64,000 nucleotides of DNA from Aliiroseovarius crassostreae (GCF_001307765.1 NZ_LKBA01000004.1:764385-828384); one strand, 5' to 3'. Counted from the first letter of the stretch, positions 32,848-42,205 are shown. Notes: generated from the sequence alone by a model not told the origin. A program made the numbers and translations.

Positions 32848-34176
32848 ATGCCCGCACAGGATCCTGTGACCCTGACCCATCGCCGGGTTCTGAAGTTTGC
32901 CCTGCCGATCACCCTGTCCAATGTGACCGTGCCGCTTCTGGGGCTGGTGGACACGGGTGTGATTGGCCAACTGGGGCAGGCCGCACCAATCGGTGCGGTT
33001 GGCATCGGGGCCGCGATCCTGTCTGCGCTGTTTTGGGTCTTTGGCTTTCTGCGTATGGGGACAACCGGGCTGACGGCCCAGGCCCATGGGGCAGGAAATA
33101 TGGCGGAAGTCGCGGCGATGCTGACACGTGGCCTGCTGGTGGCGCTTGTTGCGGGGGCGGCCCTGATCGTGTTGCAAGGGCCTCTGATCTGGGCTGCCTT
33201 CCAGATTGCGCCCGCCTCGGACGAGGTTGAGGGGCTGGCGCGATCCTATCTACAGATACGGATCTTCGGAGCGCCTGTCGCGATTGGGATATACGCCATG
33301 ACAGGCTGGTTGATTGCGCTGGAGCGCACCCGCGCGGTGCTTGCCCTGCAGCTTGTGACTAATGCGGTTAATATCTTGCTGGATCTGTGGTTTGTGCTGG
33401 GGATGGGCTGGGGGATCGAGGGGGTGGCGCTGGCCACGCTGATGGCCGAAGTCCTCGGCTTTGCCCTTGGCCTGTTTCTGTGCCGCGAGGTGTTTGCCCG
33501 CCCTGGATGGGCCGACCCGCGCCGGATCCTTGATGCCGTGGTTCTGAAACATATGGCGGCAGTCAATTCCGACATTCTGATCAGGTCGCTTCTGCTGCAG
33601 GCCATTTTCATCAGCTTCATGTTCTTTGGAGCAAAGCTTTCCGATGTGGAACTGGCCGCCAACCAGGTGTTGATCCAGTTTGTCTATGTCACGGCTTATG
33701 CGCTGGACGGGTTTGCGCTGGCGGCAGAGAGCTTTGTCGGGCAGGCGGTGGGAGGCAGGCGAGTGCATGTTCTACGGAGGGCTTCTGTGATGACCAGTTG
33801 GTGGGCCGCAGGCGTTTCGCTGGTGCTGGCGATGATATTCTGGCTGGCAGGCCCCTGGGGCATCGCCACAATGACCACGGCACCCGATGTGCAGGCCACC
33901 GCTGACACCTATCTGATCTATATGGTGTTTGCCCCGCTTCTTGGTTGGCCAAGCTTCATGTTGGACGGGATCTTCATTGGGGCCACACGCAGCAGGGAAA
34001 TGCGCAACATGATGGCGCTGTCCGTGGTGATTTATGCATTGTCGCTTGCGATCTTGTTTCCCTTGCTGGGCAATCACGGGCTTTGGCTGGCCCTGCTGAT
34101 CAGCTTTGTTGCACGTGGGGCGACGCTTTTGTGGCGCTATCCGGTGTTGGAGCGATCGGTCAGGCCGGTGGTTTAA
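32848..34176 (+). CDS. MATE family efflux transporter
   Basis: A 442-residue inner-membrane antiporter with twelve hydrophobic spans in two six-span halves, beginning at LKFALPITLSNVTVPLLGLVDTGVIG with the MatE-type GxxDT motif. It would expel a cationic or amphipathic compound in exchange for Na+ or H+. The DinF branch of MATE fits best by the N terminus. It is the third gene of the thioesterase operon, so it might export the freed acid or a related metabolite, but this is inference. Its TAA overlaps the start of a dispersed repeat. Confidence 0.9.
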   Translation: MPAQDPVTLTHRRVLKFALPITLSNVTVPLLGLVDTGVIGQLGQAAPIGAVGIGAAILSALFWVFGFLRMGTTGLTAQAHGAGNMAEVAAMLTRGLLVALVAGAALIVLQGPLIWAAFQIAPASDEVEGLARSYLQIRIFGAPVAIGIYAMTGWLIALERTRAVLALQLVTNAVNILLDLWFVLGMGWGIEGVALATLMAEVLGFALGLFLCREVFARPGWADPRRILDAVVLKHMAAVNSDILIRSLLLQAIFISFMFFGAKLSDVELAANQVLIQFVYVTAYALDGFALAAESFVGQAVGGRRVHVLRRASVMTSWWAAGVSLVLAMIFWLAGPWGIATMTTAPDVQATADTYLIYMVFAPLLGWPSFMLDGIFIGATRSREMRNMMALSVVIYALSLAILFPLLGNHGLWLALLISFVARGATLLWRYPVLERSVRPVV

Positions 34177-34286
34177 AGTGTTTCGGCTTTAGCACGAGGC
34201 GGAGAAAAGTCGAAACGCCGTAAGAGAGATTTGCCGTGGGCGTTTCGGAATGAACATGTGTTTCAAGTCTATTCCGAAACGCTTTT
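34175..34286. repeat. two-hairpin dispersed repeat, copy A
   Basis: 112 bp. The left hairpin runs from AAAGTGTTTCGGCTTT to AAAAGTCGAAACGC, the right hairpin from GGGCGTTTCGGAATGAAC through GTGTTTCAAG to ATTCCGAAACGCTTT. The ends are inverted copies of AAAGcGTTTCGG. The element starts within the TAA stop of the MATE gene. Related copies are at 42072 and 53686, with half copies at 17708 and 22581. Confidence 0.8.
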
Positions 34287-34388
34287 GGGCGTGGGTGGGA
34301 TGTGACCTGACGGTCACCGCCTGCGGCGGGCAGGGGCCTCGCTGCGCTCGGCCTGCCTTATGCCTCCGGCGGGGAAGAAAATGGCAGC

Positions 34389-34730
34389 TCAGAGGATATC
34401 GAGAACGCTTTCCGGGGGGCGACCGATGCGGGCGGTCTGATTTGCAAACACAATCGGACGTTCGATCAGGATCGGATGAGCCGCCATGGCGGCGATCAGG
34501 TCGTCGTCTGACGTGTCGGCAGACAGATCCAGCTCTTTGAAAATCCCCTCGCCCTTGCGCATCATGTCAATCGGGCGCAGGTCGAGTGCGGCGCAGGCTG
34601 CTCGGATTTCATCTGCGCTGGGGGCATCGTCGAGATATTTGCGAATGTTCACCGCGGTGCGCTCTTCCACCAGCGCCAGGGTCTGGCGTGATTTGGAGCA
34701 GCGGGGATTGTGCCAGATTGTGACGCTCAT
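34389..34730 (-). CDS. arsC: arsenate reductase, glutaredoxin-coupled type
   Basis: A 113-residue thioredoxin-fold protein of the ArsC family, reducing arsenate to arsenite with glutathione and glutaredoxin. The active-site Cys is in [14 protein letters not shown] (residue 11), and the C-terminal [17 protein letters not shown] matches the family, with the basic residues that bind arsenate. Members without arsenic genes nearby (YfgD-like) may have other roles; here it is coupled by a four-base overlap to pyrD, not to ars genes. Confidence 0.9.
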   Translation of the reverse strand: MSVTIWHNPRCSKSRQTLALVEERTAVNIRKYLDDAPSADEIRAACAALDLRPIDMMRKGEGIFKELDLSADTSDDDLIAAMAAHPILIERPIVFANQTARIGRPPESVLDIL

Positions 34731-35791
34731 AGCCAGTCCTCCCGCCCGGTGCCAACCGCTTCGCTGACCTTGGTGAACCCATCCCGTGTCAGCAGGGCAT
34801 CAAGCCCGCGGGCCACCTCTTCCACCAGGCTGAGGCCCTGATAGGCGAGCGCGGAATAAAGCTGCACCACAGAGGCACCTGCGCGGATCTTGGCATAGGC
34901 CTGTTCGGCAGAGGAGATGCCCCCCACGCCAATGAGCGGCAGTTTCCCATCGCTCAGTTTCGAAAGCCGGGCCAGCACCCGGGTGGATTTTTCGAACAAA
35001 GGCGCGCCGGACAGGCCGCCGGTTTCGTCCTTATGGGCACTTTTCAGACCTTCACGTGAAAGCGTGGTATTGGTGGCGATCACCGCGTCGATCTTGACCT
35101 CCAGCGCAACCTCGACAATTTCGGCCAGTTCCGCATCGCTCAGATCGGGGGCGATTTTCAGGAAGACGGGGATGTATTTGTCGAGACCACCCCGCACCTC
35201 CTGCACCCCGCTGAGCAATCCACGCAGGGCGTCGGCCCCTTGCAGGTCACGCAGTTTTTCCGTGTTGGGAGAGGAGACATTCACGGTTGCGAAATCGAGA
35301 TGCGGCCCGCAGCATTCCAGCACTTTGGCGAAATCGGCGGCGCGATCTTCGCTGTCTTTATTGGCGCCAAGGTTCAACCCCACGGGCACTGGGCGGCGGC
35401 GATCCCGGCGGGCGAGGCGCGCGGCTGCGGCGTCCATGCCTTCATTGTTGAAACCGAAGCGGTTGATGACCGCCCGGTCTTCGGTCAGGCGAAAAAGCCG
35501 TGGTTTCGGGTTGCCGGGCTGGGCGCGGGGGGTGATGGCGCCGACTTCGACAAAGCCAAACCCCGCTTGTGTCAGCTGTGACACCGCCTGTGCGTTCTTG
35601 TCATATCCGGCGGCAAGGCCAACCGGGTTCAAGAGGTCCATCCCACAGAAACTGGTCTTGAGACGGTCGCTGGTCACATCCCCCGCAAGGGGCACAACAC
35701 CTGCGCGCAGGGCCAACAGTGACAGCGTATGCGCGCGTTCCGGATCGGTCTGGTGCAACGCCTTGAGGGCCAGTTTCTCGACAAGGTTCAT
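34727..35791 (-). CDS. pyrD: dihydroorotate dehydrogenase (quinone), class 2
   Basis: FMN enzyme oxidising dihydroorotate to orotate in pyrimidine synthesis, with ubiquinone as acceptor; attached to the inner membrane by its N-terminal helices. The 354-residue length and N terminus ([22 protein letters not shown]) are class 2. Visible are [14 protein letters not shown], the catalytic region [15 protein letters not shown] with its Ser, [11 protein letters not shown], and [21 protein letters not shown]. It overlaps DUF952 upstream and arsC downstream by four bases each. Confidence 0.96.
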   Translation of the reverse strand: MNLVEKLALKALHQTDPERAHTLSLLALRAGVVPLAGDVTSDRLKTSFCGMDLLNPVGLAAGYDKNAQAVSQLTQAGFGFVEVGAITPRAQPGNPKPRLFRLTEDRAVINRFGFNNEGMDAAAARLARRDRRRPVPVGLNLGANKDSEDRAADFAKVLECCGPHLDFATVNVSSPNTEKLRDLQGADALRGLLSGVQEVRGGLDKYIPVFLKIAPDLSDAELAEIVEVALEVKIDAVIATNTTLSREGLKSAHKDETGGLSGAPLFEKSTRVLARLSKLSDGKLPLIGVGGISSAEQAYAKIRAGASVVQLYSALAYQGLSLVEEVARGLDALLTRDGFTKVSEAVGTGREDWL

Positions 35792-36126
35792 TTCATTTTC
35801 TCCGGGAATTCATGGCCGTTCGGGCCAAGTGGGAGGGAGGTTTGCCAGTGGATTTCGGACAAGGCGAGGTCGCGGTAGAGATGCGGAAACAGATCGCCGC
35901 CCCGCGACGGCTCCCATTTCAGAGCGTCCCCCATGGCCTCTGCGTCAAACGCCACCAGAACCAGCCCGTCTTCGCCTTTGAAATGCTTGGCGGCGGTTTC
36001 TCGTGCCTGTGTGGCGGTGGAAAAGTGGATGAACCCGTCGGCAAGATCGACAGGGGCACCACTGGTCTGGCCGGCAGATTGAAAAGAGGTCCATTCCTCG
36101 GCCCGAAGGATTTTGTAGATCAACAT
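35788..36126 (-). CDS. DUF952 domain-containing protein
   Basis: A 112-residue cytosolic protein of the DUF952 family, recognised by [11 protein letters not shown] at the start, [21 protein letters not shown] and [15 protein letters not shown]. The family may be related to ADP-ribosyl-binding folds but its function is not established. The start at 36126 is chosen because GGAGCGC precedes it; the frame is open 13 codons further. It overlaps pyrD by four bases (ATGA). Confidence 0.87.
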   Translation of the reverse strand: MLIYKILRAEEWTSFQSAGQTSGAPVDLADGFIHFSTATQARETAAKHFKGEDGLVLVAFDAEAMGDALKWEPSRGGDLFPHLYRDLALSEIHWQTSLPLGPNGHEFPEKMK

Positions 36127-36268
36127 GCGCTCCACATGCCAAGTGGCAGCGCGCCCGTCAAGCAAGGCGTGTTGGTCTGAGGGGGCATTTGTGCAGGAAT
36201 GGGCTTTCGGGTGGCCGGTTTTTTGTTAACAATGGGCGCATCGCCCCTGTTTCTTGAGGTCCAAGCCC

Positions 36269-37096
36269 ATGTCCAAACCCAGCTATTACTCTCCGAAAGG
36301 CGGGTTGCCGCCGCAGACCCAGTTATTGACAGATCGCGCCATGTTTACCGAGGCCTATGCGGTGATCCCGCGCGGAACGTTTTCGGATATCGTGATCTCG
36401 AAACTGCCGCATTGGGACGGGGCGCGGTTTTGGGTTCTGGCGCGTCCGATGTCGGGCTTTGCCGAGACCTTTTCGCAGTATATAGCCGAGGTGGTTCCCG
36501 GAGGAGGATCGGACCATCCCGAGACTGAAGCAAATGTAGAGGCGGTGCTGTTTGTGGTGGAAGGCACCATGCGGCTCACCCTCCCAGGCGACAGCTATGA
36601 ACTTATGGAAGGTGGCTATGCCTATCTTCCACCGGATGCGGTCTGGAGCGTGCGTGCCTGTGGATCGACCCCGCTGCGCTTTCATTGGATTCGAAAGAAC
36701 TATCAGCATGTTGACGGGATTTCCCCACCCGAAGCCTTTGTGACGAATGAACAGGATCACACGCCGATACCGATGCCTGATACGGATGGTGCCTGGGCCA
36801 CCACGCGTTTTGTCGATCCCGAAGATCTGCGCCATGACATGCATGTGAATATTGTCACGTTTCAGCCCGGTGGCGTGATCCCCTTTGCCGAAACCCATGT
36901 CATGGAGCATGGCCTTTATGTGCTTGAAGGGAAAGCCGTTTACCGACTCAATCAGGATTGGGTTGAGGTCGAAGCTGGCGATTTCATGTGGTTGCGCGCC
37001 TTTTGCCCGCAAGCCTGTTACGCGGGGGGGCCGGGGCCCTTCCGCTATCTCCTTTACAAAGATGTCAACCGCCATATGGGGTTGCGGCAGGTCTGA
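36269..37096 (+). CDS. allE: (S)-ureidoglycine aminohydrolase
   Basis: Manganese bicupin releasing ammonia from (S)-ureidoglycine to give (S)-ureidoglycolate in allantoin breakdown. The 275-residue product has two cupin domains (about 45-135 and 185-270); the second keeps the metal ligands (GGVIPFAETHVMEHGLYVLEG). The N terminus YYSPKGGLPPQTQLLTDRAMF is typical of YlbA/AllE. The start at 36269 follows GAGG at a normal distance. It faces a GntR gene and the ureidoglycolate and allantoinase genes, which complete the pathway. Confidence 0.93.
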   Translation: MSKPSYYSPKGGLPPQTQLLTDRAMFTEAYAVIPRGTFSDIVISKLPHWDGARFWVLARPMSGFAETFSQYIAEVVPGGGSDHPETEANVEAVLFVVEGTMRLTLPGDSYELMEGGYAYLPPDAVWSVRACGSTPLRFHWIRKNYQHVDGISPPEAFVTNEQDHTPIPMPDTDGAWATTRFVDPEDLRHDMHVNIVTFQPGGVIPFAETHVMEHGLYVLEGKAVYRLNQDWVEVEAGDFMWLRAFCPQACYAGGPGPFRYLLYKDVNRHMGLRQV

Positions 37097-37113
37097 GGTG
37101 GTTCTGGGGCAGG

Positions 37114-37785
37114 TCAGGGTTGCAGGATCTCTTCCAGGGGCACTTGCTTTTCCGACAGGCGTGAGAAATCCAGATCGGCCTCAAGATGAGACAGGTGGCG
37201 TTCCATCTCCGCAATCAGTTGCGCTTTGTCCCGAGCGGCCAGCGCGGCCAGAATACGGCGGTGTTCACCCCGGTCGCAATGGGACGGGCCGTTATGGCCG
37301 TAAAGCCCGATAATCAGGGCAGAGCGCATGGTCAGGTCGGTGAGGAAGCGGGTCAGAACACTGTTTCCCGCAACGTCAGCGATGCGCAGGTGAAACTCTG
37401 ATGACAGGCGCAGAATTTGTGTCTCATCACCCGCGTCCCGCGCGGCGTCCTCATTGGCGATAATATCCGCCAATGCGGACAGATCCGTGTCTGTTGCATG
37501 ATCGCATGCGGCTGTCACGATGGTTCGCTCGATTGCGCGGCGGGCCTGAAAGACGTCTTTGGCATCCCGGGGGGAAGGCGAGATGACAAAGGCCCCGCGA
37601 TTGGGGATCAGGTCAACCACATTCTGAGCTGCAAGCGAGGCCAGCGCCCGGCGCACATTGGCCCGGTTGCAGGTGAAAATATCACTGAGCAACTGCTCCC
37701 CCAGCTTGGCCCCGGGGGGCAGGCGGCGTTCGGCAATCGCTTCGAGAACACGCTGTTCGATCCTGTCTTCGATGCTGATTTTCAT
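37114..37785 (-). CDS. GntR family regulator, FadR-type, of the ureide cluster
   Basis: A 223-residue regulator with an N-terminal winged helix (residues about 8-72, ERRLPPGAKLGEQLLSDIFTCNRANVRRAL in two pieces) and a C-terminal all-helical FCD ligand domain (about 85-205) with the metal-binding Asp and His residues (RLSSEFHLRIADVAGN). It probably binds a ureide or carboxylate intermediate and controls the flanking allE, allA and puuE-uraD genes. It converges on allE at the 3' side, with an 18-bp gap, and lies 47 bp downstream of allA. Confidence 0.9.
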   Translation of the reverse strand: MKISIEDRIEQRVLEAIAERRLPPGAKLGEQLLSDIFTCNRANVRRALASLAAQNVVDLIPNRGAFVISPSPRDAKDVFQARRAIERTIVTAACDHATDTDLSALADIIANEDAARDAGDETQILRLSSEFHLRIADVAGNSVLTRFLTDLTMRSALIIGLYGHNGPSHCDRGEHRRILAALAARDKAQLIAEMERHLSHLEADLDFSRLSEKQVPLEEILQP

Positions 37786-37832
37786 GTGACCCCCGCCAAA
37801 CCGTCGTGTTTTCCCTTGAAATTGCGCCCCTG

Positions 37833-38354
37833 CTAGCGCCCCGAGCCTTTTTTTGCAACGCTTTGGGCCGGGGGCAAGATGATCCAGGGGATCTTGAACA
37901 GATGTTCTTCGAGGTTCAGGGCCGGGCCAATATGATCCACAACCGCATAAAGCCCCTGCGCGTCGATCGGGGCCAGAACCCCGTGCCAGGTGCCGCGATG
38001 CAGATTGATGGCCTGTTCCGGCGCCATCATGAAGGCGCGTGGCGTGCCTGGGCGGCCGCCTTCATCCGGGCAGACGGTGATCAGAAGAGGCACGCCATTG
38101 AGGGGGATGAACGCCTGCGATCCTTCCGGGTGCCGCTCGACCAGATCCAGACGATAGGGAAACCTGCGGGCCTGACCATCAAACAGGCTGATCCCGGCGC
38201 GCCCGGTTCCGAAATCCAGCTGGGCCAGATCATGATGCCGGTCACACATTCCGGCATTGATCGGCCGCGGGGCTGCTCCGCGTTCGATCACATCGCCAAA
38301 CGGGGAAAACTGATCTGCCGTCAAGGGCTGGGCAATGACCTCGCGCGGGCTCAT
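37833..38354 (-). CDS. allA: ureidoglycolate lyase
   Basis: Splits (S)-ureidoglycolate into glyoxylate and urea, the last step of the ureide route here. The 173-residue product is a cupin-fold protein with the family signatures TADQFSPFGDVIE, FDGQARRFPYRLDLVERHPEGSQAF (read in two pieces) and RGTWHGVLAPI. It is translated from an ATG overlapping the puuE-uraD stop by four bases (ATGA at 38351). Confidence 0.94.
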   Translation of the reverse strand: MSPREVIAQPLTADQFSPFGDVIERGAAPRPINAGMCDRHHDLAQLDFGTGRAGISLFDGQARRFPYRLDLVERHPEGSQAFIPLNGVPLLITVCPDEGGRPGTPRAFMMAPEQAINLHRGTWHGVLAPIDAQGLYAVVDHIGPALNLEEHLFKIPWIILPPAQSVAKKGSGR

Positions 38355-39766
38355 GCCAAGAGGTCCTTCAGGCGAAATTCTGCAATGCGCTCCACCTGTC
38401 TGCAGGCTTCCTGAAACTCCGCGTGGCTTGCCTGTTCAAGGCGGCGCCGGAACGCGGCAAGGATTGAGGATTTGTCGTGGTCACGCACCGCAATGATAAA
38501 GGGGAAGCCATGTTTTTCGACATAGTCCCGGTTCAGCCGGGTAAAGGTTTCCCGCTCCGTATCGGTCAGAAGATCCAGCCCGGCGGAGGCTTGTTCGGAT
38601 GTGCTCTCAGCCGTAAGGCGCCCGGCAGCGGCGAGTTTGCCGGCCAGATCGGGATGTGCGTTCAGAACACCCAGACGGTCCTGGTCTGAAGCGGCGCGGA
38701 AGCTGCGGCACAGGGCGTTGTGCAGACCGGTTGCGCTGTCATGGGCGGGGCCAAGTTCCAACCCATGAGCACGCTCTGCCACCCAGGGGGAATGTTCAAA
38801 AATGCCCCCGAAACACTCGACAAACCGGTCCCGGCTCATCTGGCTGGGGCGTTCGAAACGAGAGGGAGGATGGGTTTTGGCCCAATGCTCGGCGATCTCG
38901 ATCCGGCGCGGACACCAGACCCCGGTATGTGACTGAATATGGTCGATAAACCGCTTCAGCCCGGAAATTTTCCCGGGCCGGCCCACAAGGCGGCAATGCA
39001 GGCCAACAGTCATCATCGAGGGGCGCCCGGCGGTGCCTTCGGCGTAAAGCGTATCGAAACTGTCGGTCAGGTAGTCTTCAAAATCCCGCCCCGTGACCCA
39101 GCCGGGGGCGGTGGCAAATCGCATGTCATTGGCTTCCAGCGTATAGGGGATGATCAATTGGTCCCGTTCTGCGAAGCGGCGCCAATAGGGCAGGTCATCG
39201 TCGTAACTGTCTGAAATATAGTCAATCCTGCCGTCCTCAGCGACCAGCCGCACGGTGTTGGCCGAACAGCGTCCGGTATACCAGCCTCGCGGCGGTTCCC
39301 CGACCACTTCGCTATGCAGGCGAATGGCTTCGGCGATTTGTGCCCGCTCTTCCGCCTCGGGCATGTCCTTGTGCTCGACCCATTTCAACCCGTGTGACGC
39401 GATTTCCCATCCGGCGGCTTTCATCGCGGCCACCTGTTCCGGGCTGCGCGCAAGTGCGGTGGCCACACCATAGATGGTCAGGGGTATTCCCGCTTCGATG
39501 AACAGGCGGTGCAGCCGCCAGAAACCAGCACGTGCGCCATATTCATAGATCGATTCCATGTTCCAGTGACGTTGCCCTGACCAGGCGGCGGCACCGGGAA
39601 TGTCGGACAGGAAGGCCTCGGACGCCGCATCACCATGCAGCAGGCAGTTTTCACCGCCCTCTTCGTAGTTCAGCACGAATTGCACCGCGATCAGGGCCCC
39701 GTTCGGCCATTGCGGGTTGGGTGGAAACTGTCCGTGTCCGCGCATGTCACGGGGGTAGCGGTTCAT
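38351..39766 (-). CDS. PuuE-type allantoinase fused to OHCU decarboxylase
   Basis: A 471-residue bifunctional protein. Residues about 1-305 form a polysaccharide-deacetylase-like allantoinase of the PuuE type (MNRYPRDMRGHGQFPPNPQWP; VQFVLNYEEGGENCLLHGD; WEIASHGLKWVEH; GWYTGRCSANTVRLV), which opens allantoin to allantoate. Residues about 315-471 form a UraD domain converting OHCU to (S)-allantoin, with the typical LNAHPDLAGKLA motif and FTRLNRDYVEKHGFPFIIAV. So two consecutive steps, making allantoin and then using it, sit on one chain in reverse order of pathway. 5-hydroxyisourate hydrolase is not seen nearby. The next gene, allA, overlaps by four bases. Confidence 0.93.
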   Translation of the reverse strand: MNRYPRDMRGHGQFPPNPQWPNGALIAVQFVLNYEEGGENCLLHGDAASEAFLSDIPGAAAWSGQRHWNMESIYEYGARAGFWRLHRLFIEAGIPLTIYGVATALARSPEQVAAMKAAGWEIASHGLKWVEHKDMPEAEERAQIAEAIRLHSEVVGEPPRGWYTGRCSANTVRLVAEDGRIDYISDSYDDDLPYWRRFAERDQLIIPYTLEANDMRFATAPGWVTGRDFEDYLTDSFDTLYAEGTAGRPSMMTVGLHCRLVGRPGKISGLKRFIDHIQSHTGVWCPRRIEIAEHWAKTHPPSRFERPSQMSRDRFVECFGGIFEHSPWVAERAHGLELGPAHDSATGLHNALCRSFRAASDQDRLGVLNAHPDLAGKLAAAGRLTAESTSEQASAGLDLLTDTERETFTRLNRDYVEKHGFPFIIAVRDHDKSSILAAFRRRLEQASHAEFQEACRQVERIAEFRLKDLLA

Positions 39767-39995
39767 ATGTCGGATCCTTTGCGGTCAGGTGGGGCGGTCA
39801 GGTGGGCCTGAAGGGAATGTCCTGTCGATGATAAGGGGATTTTCTGGATTGTTAACAAAATTTTTCTGCCCGTAGCGGCTTGGTCCGGGGCGGAAAGTGA
39901 TCTACTTACCGTTGCGGAAGTCGTGCCACGGCTTTGACAAGGTGTCCGACTCGGGCCAGTCTTTCGGCAGATCAAAATTCCAGGGGGAACCTGAT

Positions 39996-41552
39996 ATGAA
40001 ACATTTCCTGACCACTGTTGCCGCTTTGGCGCTGGGCGCGGGTGCAGCCGCTGCGGACTATTCCTTGACCGTTCTGCACACCAATGATTTTCACGCACGG
40101 TTTGAGCCGATTTCCAAATATGACAGCGGTTGCTCGGCCGAGGACAACACAGATGGCAAGTGTTTCGGTGGCTCTGCCCGCCTTGTGTCGGCCATTGCCG
40201 AAGCGCGCGCGCAGACTAACAATTCCATCCTTGTTGATGGTGGCGACCAGTTTCAGGGCACGCTGTTTTACACCTATTACAAGGGGAAATTGGCCGCCGA
40301 GATGATGAACAAGATGGGCTATGACGCGATGACCGTGGGCAACCACGAGTTTGACGACGGCCCGGAGGTGCTGCGTGGCTTCATGGATGCGGTGAATTTC
40401 CCGGTGCTGATGTCGAATGCAGATGTTTCGGGCGAGCCTTTGCTCCATGAAAAGCTGGCGAAATCCACCGTAATCGAACGGGGCGGCGAGAAGATTGGCC
40501 TGATTGGCCTGACCCCGCAGGACACCGACGAGCTTGCCTCGCCGGGCCCGAATGTCATTTTCAGCGACCCGGTCGGCGCCGTGCAACAGGAAGTTGACAG
40601 GCTGACCGAACAGGGGGTCAACAAGATCATCGTGCTGTCGCATTCCGGCTTTGTTGTGGACAAGCGCGTTGCGACGGAAACCACCGGCGTTGACGTGATC
40701 GTGGGGGGGCACTCCAACACGCTCTTGTCGAATACCCACGAGCGCGCAGAAGGGTCTTACCCGACCTACGTGAACGGCGTGCCGATCGTGCAGGCCTATG
40801 CTTATGGTAAGTTTCTGGGCGTGCTCGATATTTCTTTTGATGACGACGGCAATGTCCAGGCCGCTGGCGGCGATTTGATGTTGCTCGACGCCTCGGTCTC
40901 TGAGGATGAAGACACTGCCGCACGCATCGCGCAGGCTGCCAAGCCGCTCGACGAGATCCGCAACAAGGTGGTGGCCAGTTCTGCCGAGGCAATTGATGGC
41001 GAACGGGTATCTTGCCGTTTGATGGAATGCACCATGGGCAATATTATTGCTGACGCCATGCTGGACCGGGTGAAGGATCAGGGCATCGAGATTGCAATCC
41101 AGAACGGTGGCGGTATTCGTGCCTCTATTGATGCGGGGGATGTGACCATGGGGGAAGTGATGACCGTGCTTCCGTTCCAAAATACGCTCTCGACCTTCCA
41201 GGTGGATGGGGCAACCATTGTGGCCGCGCTCGAAAATGGCGTGAGCAAGCATGAGGAGGGCGCCGGGCGCTTCCCGCAAGTGGCGGGGATGAGCTTTGCC
41301 TTTGATGTGTCAAAACCGGCGGGGGAACGGGTGTCAGATGTAATGGTCGGTGGGCAACCTATTGATCTTGCAAAGGTATATGGGGTCGTTTCCAACAATT
41401 ATGTGCGCAATGGGGGGGATGGATACAAGATGTTCCGCGATGCGCAGAATGCCTATGATTTTGGTCCGGACCTTGCTGATGTGACTGCTGAATACATGGC
41501 TCGGATGACACCTGTGACACCGATGCTGGATGGGCGCATCACCCAAAAATAA
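39996..41552 (+). CDS. periplasmic bifunctional metallophosphatase/5'-nucleotidase
   Basis: A 518-residue exported enzyme removing phosphate from nucleotides so that the nucleosides can be taken up. Residues 1-20 are a signal peptide (MKHFLTTVAALALGAGAAAA). The metallophosphatase domain follows (LTVLHTNDFHARFEP, DGGDQFQGTLF, VGNHEFDDGPE, VIVGGHSNTLL), then the C-terminal nucleotidase domain (about 335-515; QNGGGIRASIDAG and the substrate-stacking region near NNYVRNGGDGY). The start at 39996 follows AGGGGGA. It is divergent from the ureide genes and could supply them with purines. Confidence 0.93.
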   Translation: MKHFLTTVAALALGAGAAAADYSLTVLHTNDFHARFEPISKYDSGCSAEDNTDGKCFGGSARLVSAIAEARAQTNNSILVDGGDQFQGTLFYTYYKGKLAAEMMNKMGYDAMTVGNHEFDDGPEVLRGFMDAVNFPVLMSNADVSGEPLLHEKLAKSTVIERGGEKIGLIGLTPQDTDELASPGPNVIFSDPVGAVQQEVDRLTEQGVNKIIVLSHSGFVVDKRVATETTGVDVIVGGHSNTLLSNTHERAEGSYPTYVNGVPIVQAYAYGKFLGVLDISFDDDGNVQAAGGDLMLLDASVSEDEDTAARIAQAAKPLDEIRNKVVASSAEAIDGERVSCRLMECTMGNIIADAMLDRVKDQGIEIAIQNGGGIRASIDAGDVTMGEVMTVLPFQNTLSTFQVDGATIVAALENGVSKHEEGAGRFPQVAGMSFAFDVSKPAGERVSDVMVGGQPIDLAKVYGVVSNNYVRNGGDGYKMFRDAQNAYDFGPDLADVTAEYMARMTPVTPMLDGRITQK

Positions 41553-41645
41553 TCATCGGAAAATCCTGTTTCGATGACGTTAGGAAGGGCTGGAGAAATC
41601 CTGCCCTTCCTTGTTGATGGGACGACTTGGCTGGCGATGTTTTTT

Positions 41646-41687
41646 GAGAAAACTAGAAAACTAGAAAACTAGAAAACTAGTATTCTC
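41646..41687. repeat. tandem GAAAACTA repeat with inverted flanks
   Basis: Four exact tandem copies of GAAAACTA (41648-41679) flanked by GAGAAAACTAG on the left and CTAGTATTCTC on the right, which are inverted copies with one mismatch. It lies 94 bp after the nucleotidase stop. A two-copy version is at 22459. Confidence 0.75.
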
Positions 41688-41767
41688 GCCCGTCAGGTGC
41701 CAGCTTTTCAGCGCCCTGCACAGACCCGCGTCTTTGCGATCATCAGAATGCGCGTTAAACTCCCACC

Positions 41768-42073
41768 ATGGATCATCCGCTCATAGACCTCATCAATCAA
41801 AAAATCCGCGCCGCAGAAGAGGCGGGCGACTTTGACAACCTCGAAGGGGCAGGCAAGCCGCTTGATCTGGAGGGCGACCCCGAGGCTGCGCTGATCAACC
41901 GATTGATCCGGGAAAACGGCGCGGTGCCGGAGTTTGTGTCATTGTCGCGCATGTTGCAGAAATTGCGCGATGAACTGGCTGAAACGGGCGACCGGACCCG
42001 CCGCCGCGACATCATGAAAGAGATGTCCATGATGGAGGCGAGAATTGACATCGCCCGCAAATCGGTGCGCTAA
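41768..42073 (+). CDS. DnaJ family domain-containing protein (DUF1992)
   Basis: A 101-residue cytosolic protein matching the DUF1992/DnaJ homologue C28 family: LIDLINQKIRAAEEAGDFDNLEGAGKPL followed by an acidic patch and a helical C terminus. Despite the family name no J domain with HPD is present. Function is unknown, perhaps related to chaperones or vesicle proteins in eukaryotic homologues. Its TAA stop is the first part of a dispersed repeat that starts TAAAGCG. Confidence 0.88.
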   Translation: MDHPLIDLINQKIRAAEEAGDFDNLEGAGKPLDLEGDPEAALINRLIRENGAVPEFVSLSRMLQKLRDELAETGDRTRRRDIMKEMSMMEARIDIARKSVR

Positions 42074-42198
42074 AGCGTTTCGGTTTTAACCTGACACAGG
42101 GCAAAAACACTGGGCAAAACCGAAGCGCTGCAAGAGATATCAATGTCGTGGGCGTTTCGGAATAAACACGTGTCTCAAGTTTATCCCGAAACGCTTTA
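42072..42198. repeat. two-hairpin dispersed repeat, copy B
   Basis: 127 bp. It starts AAAGCGTTTCGGTTTTAAC and ends ATCCCGAAACGCTTTA, with inverted ends. The right part (GGGCGTTTCGGAATAAAC, GTGTCTCAAG, TTTATCCCGAAACGC) is nearly identical to copies A and C; the left hairpin is more variable. It overlaps the stop codon of the DUF1992 gene. Confidence 0.8.
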
Positions 42199-42205
42199 GC
42201 AGGCC

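Noticed and set aside
39972..41279. 435-codon minus-strand frame
   Set aside because: Antisense to the 5'-nucleotidase, which has a signal peptide and both catalytic domains.
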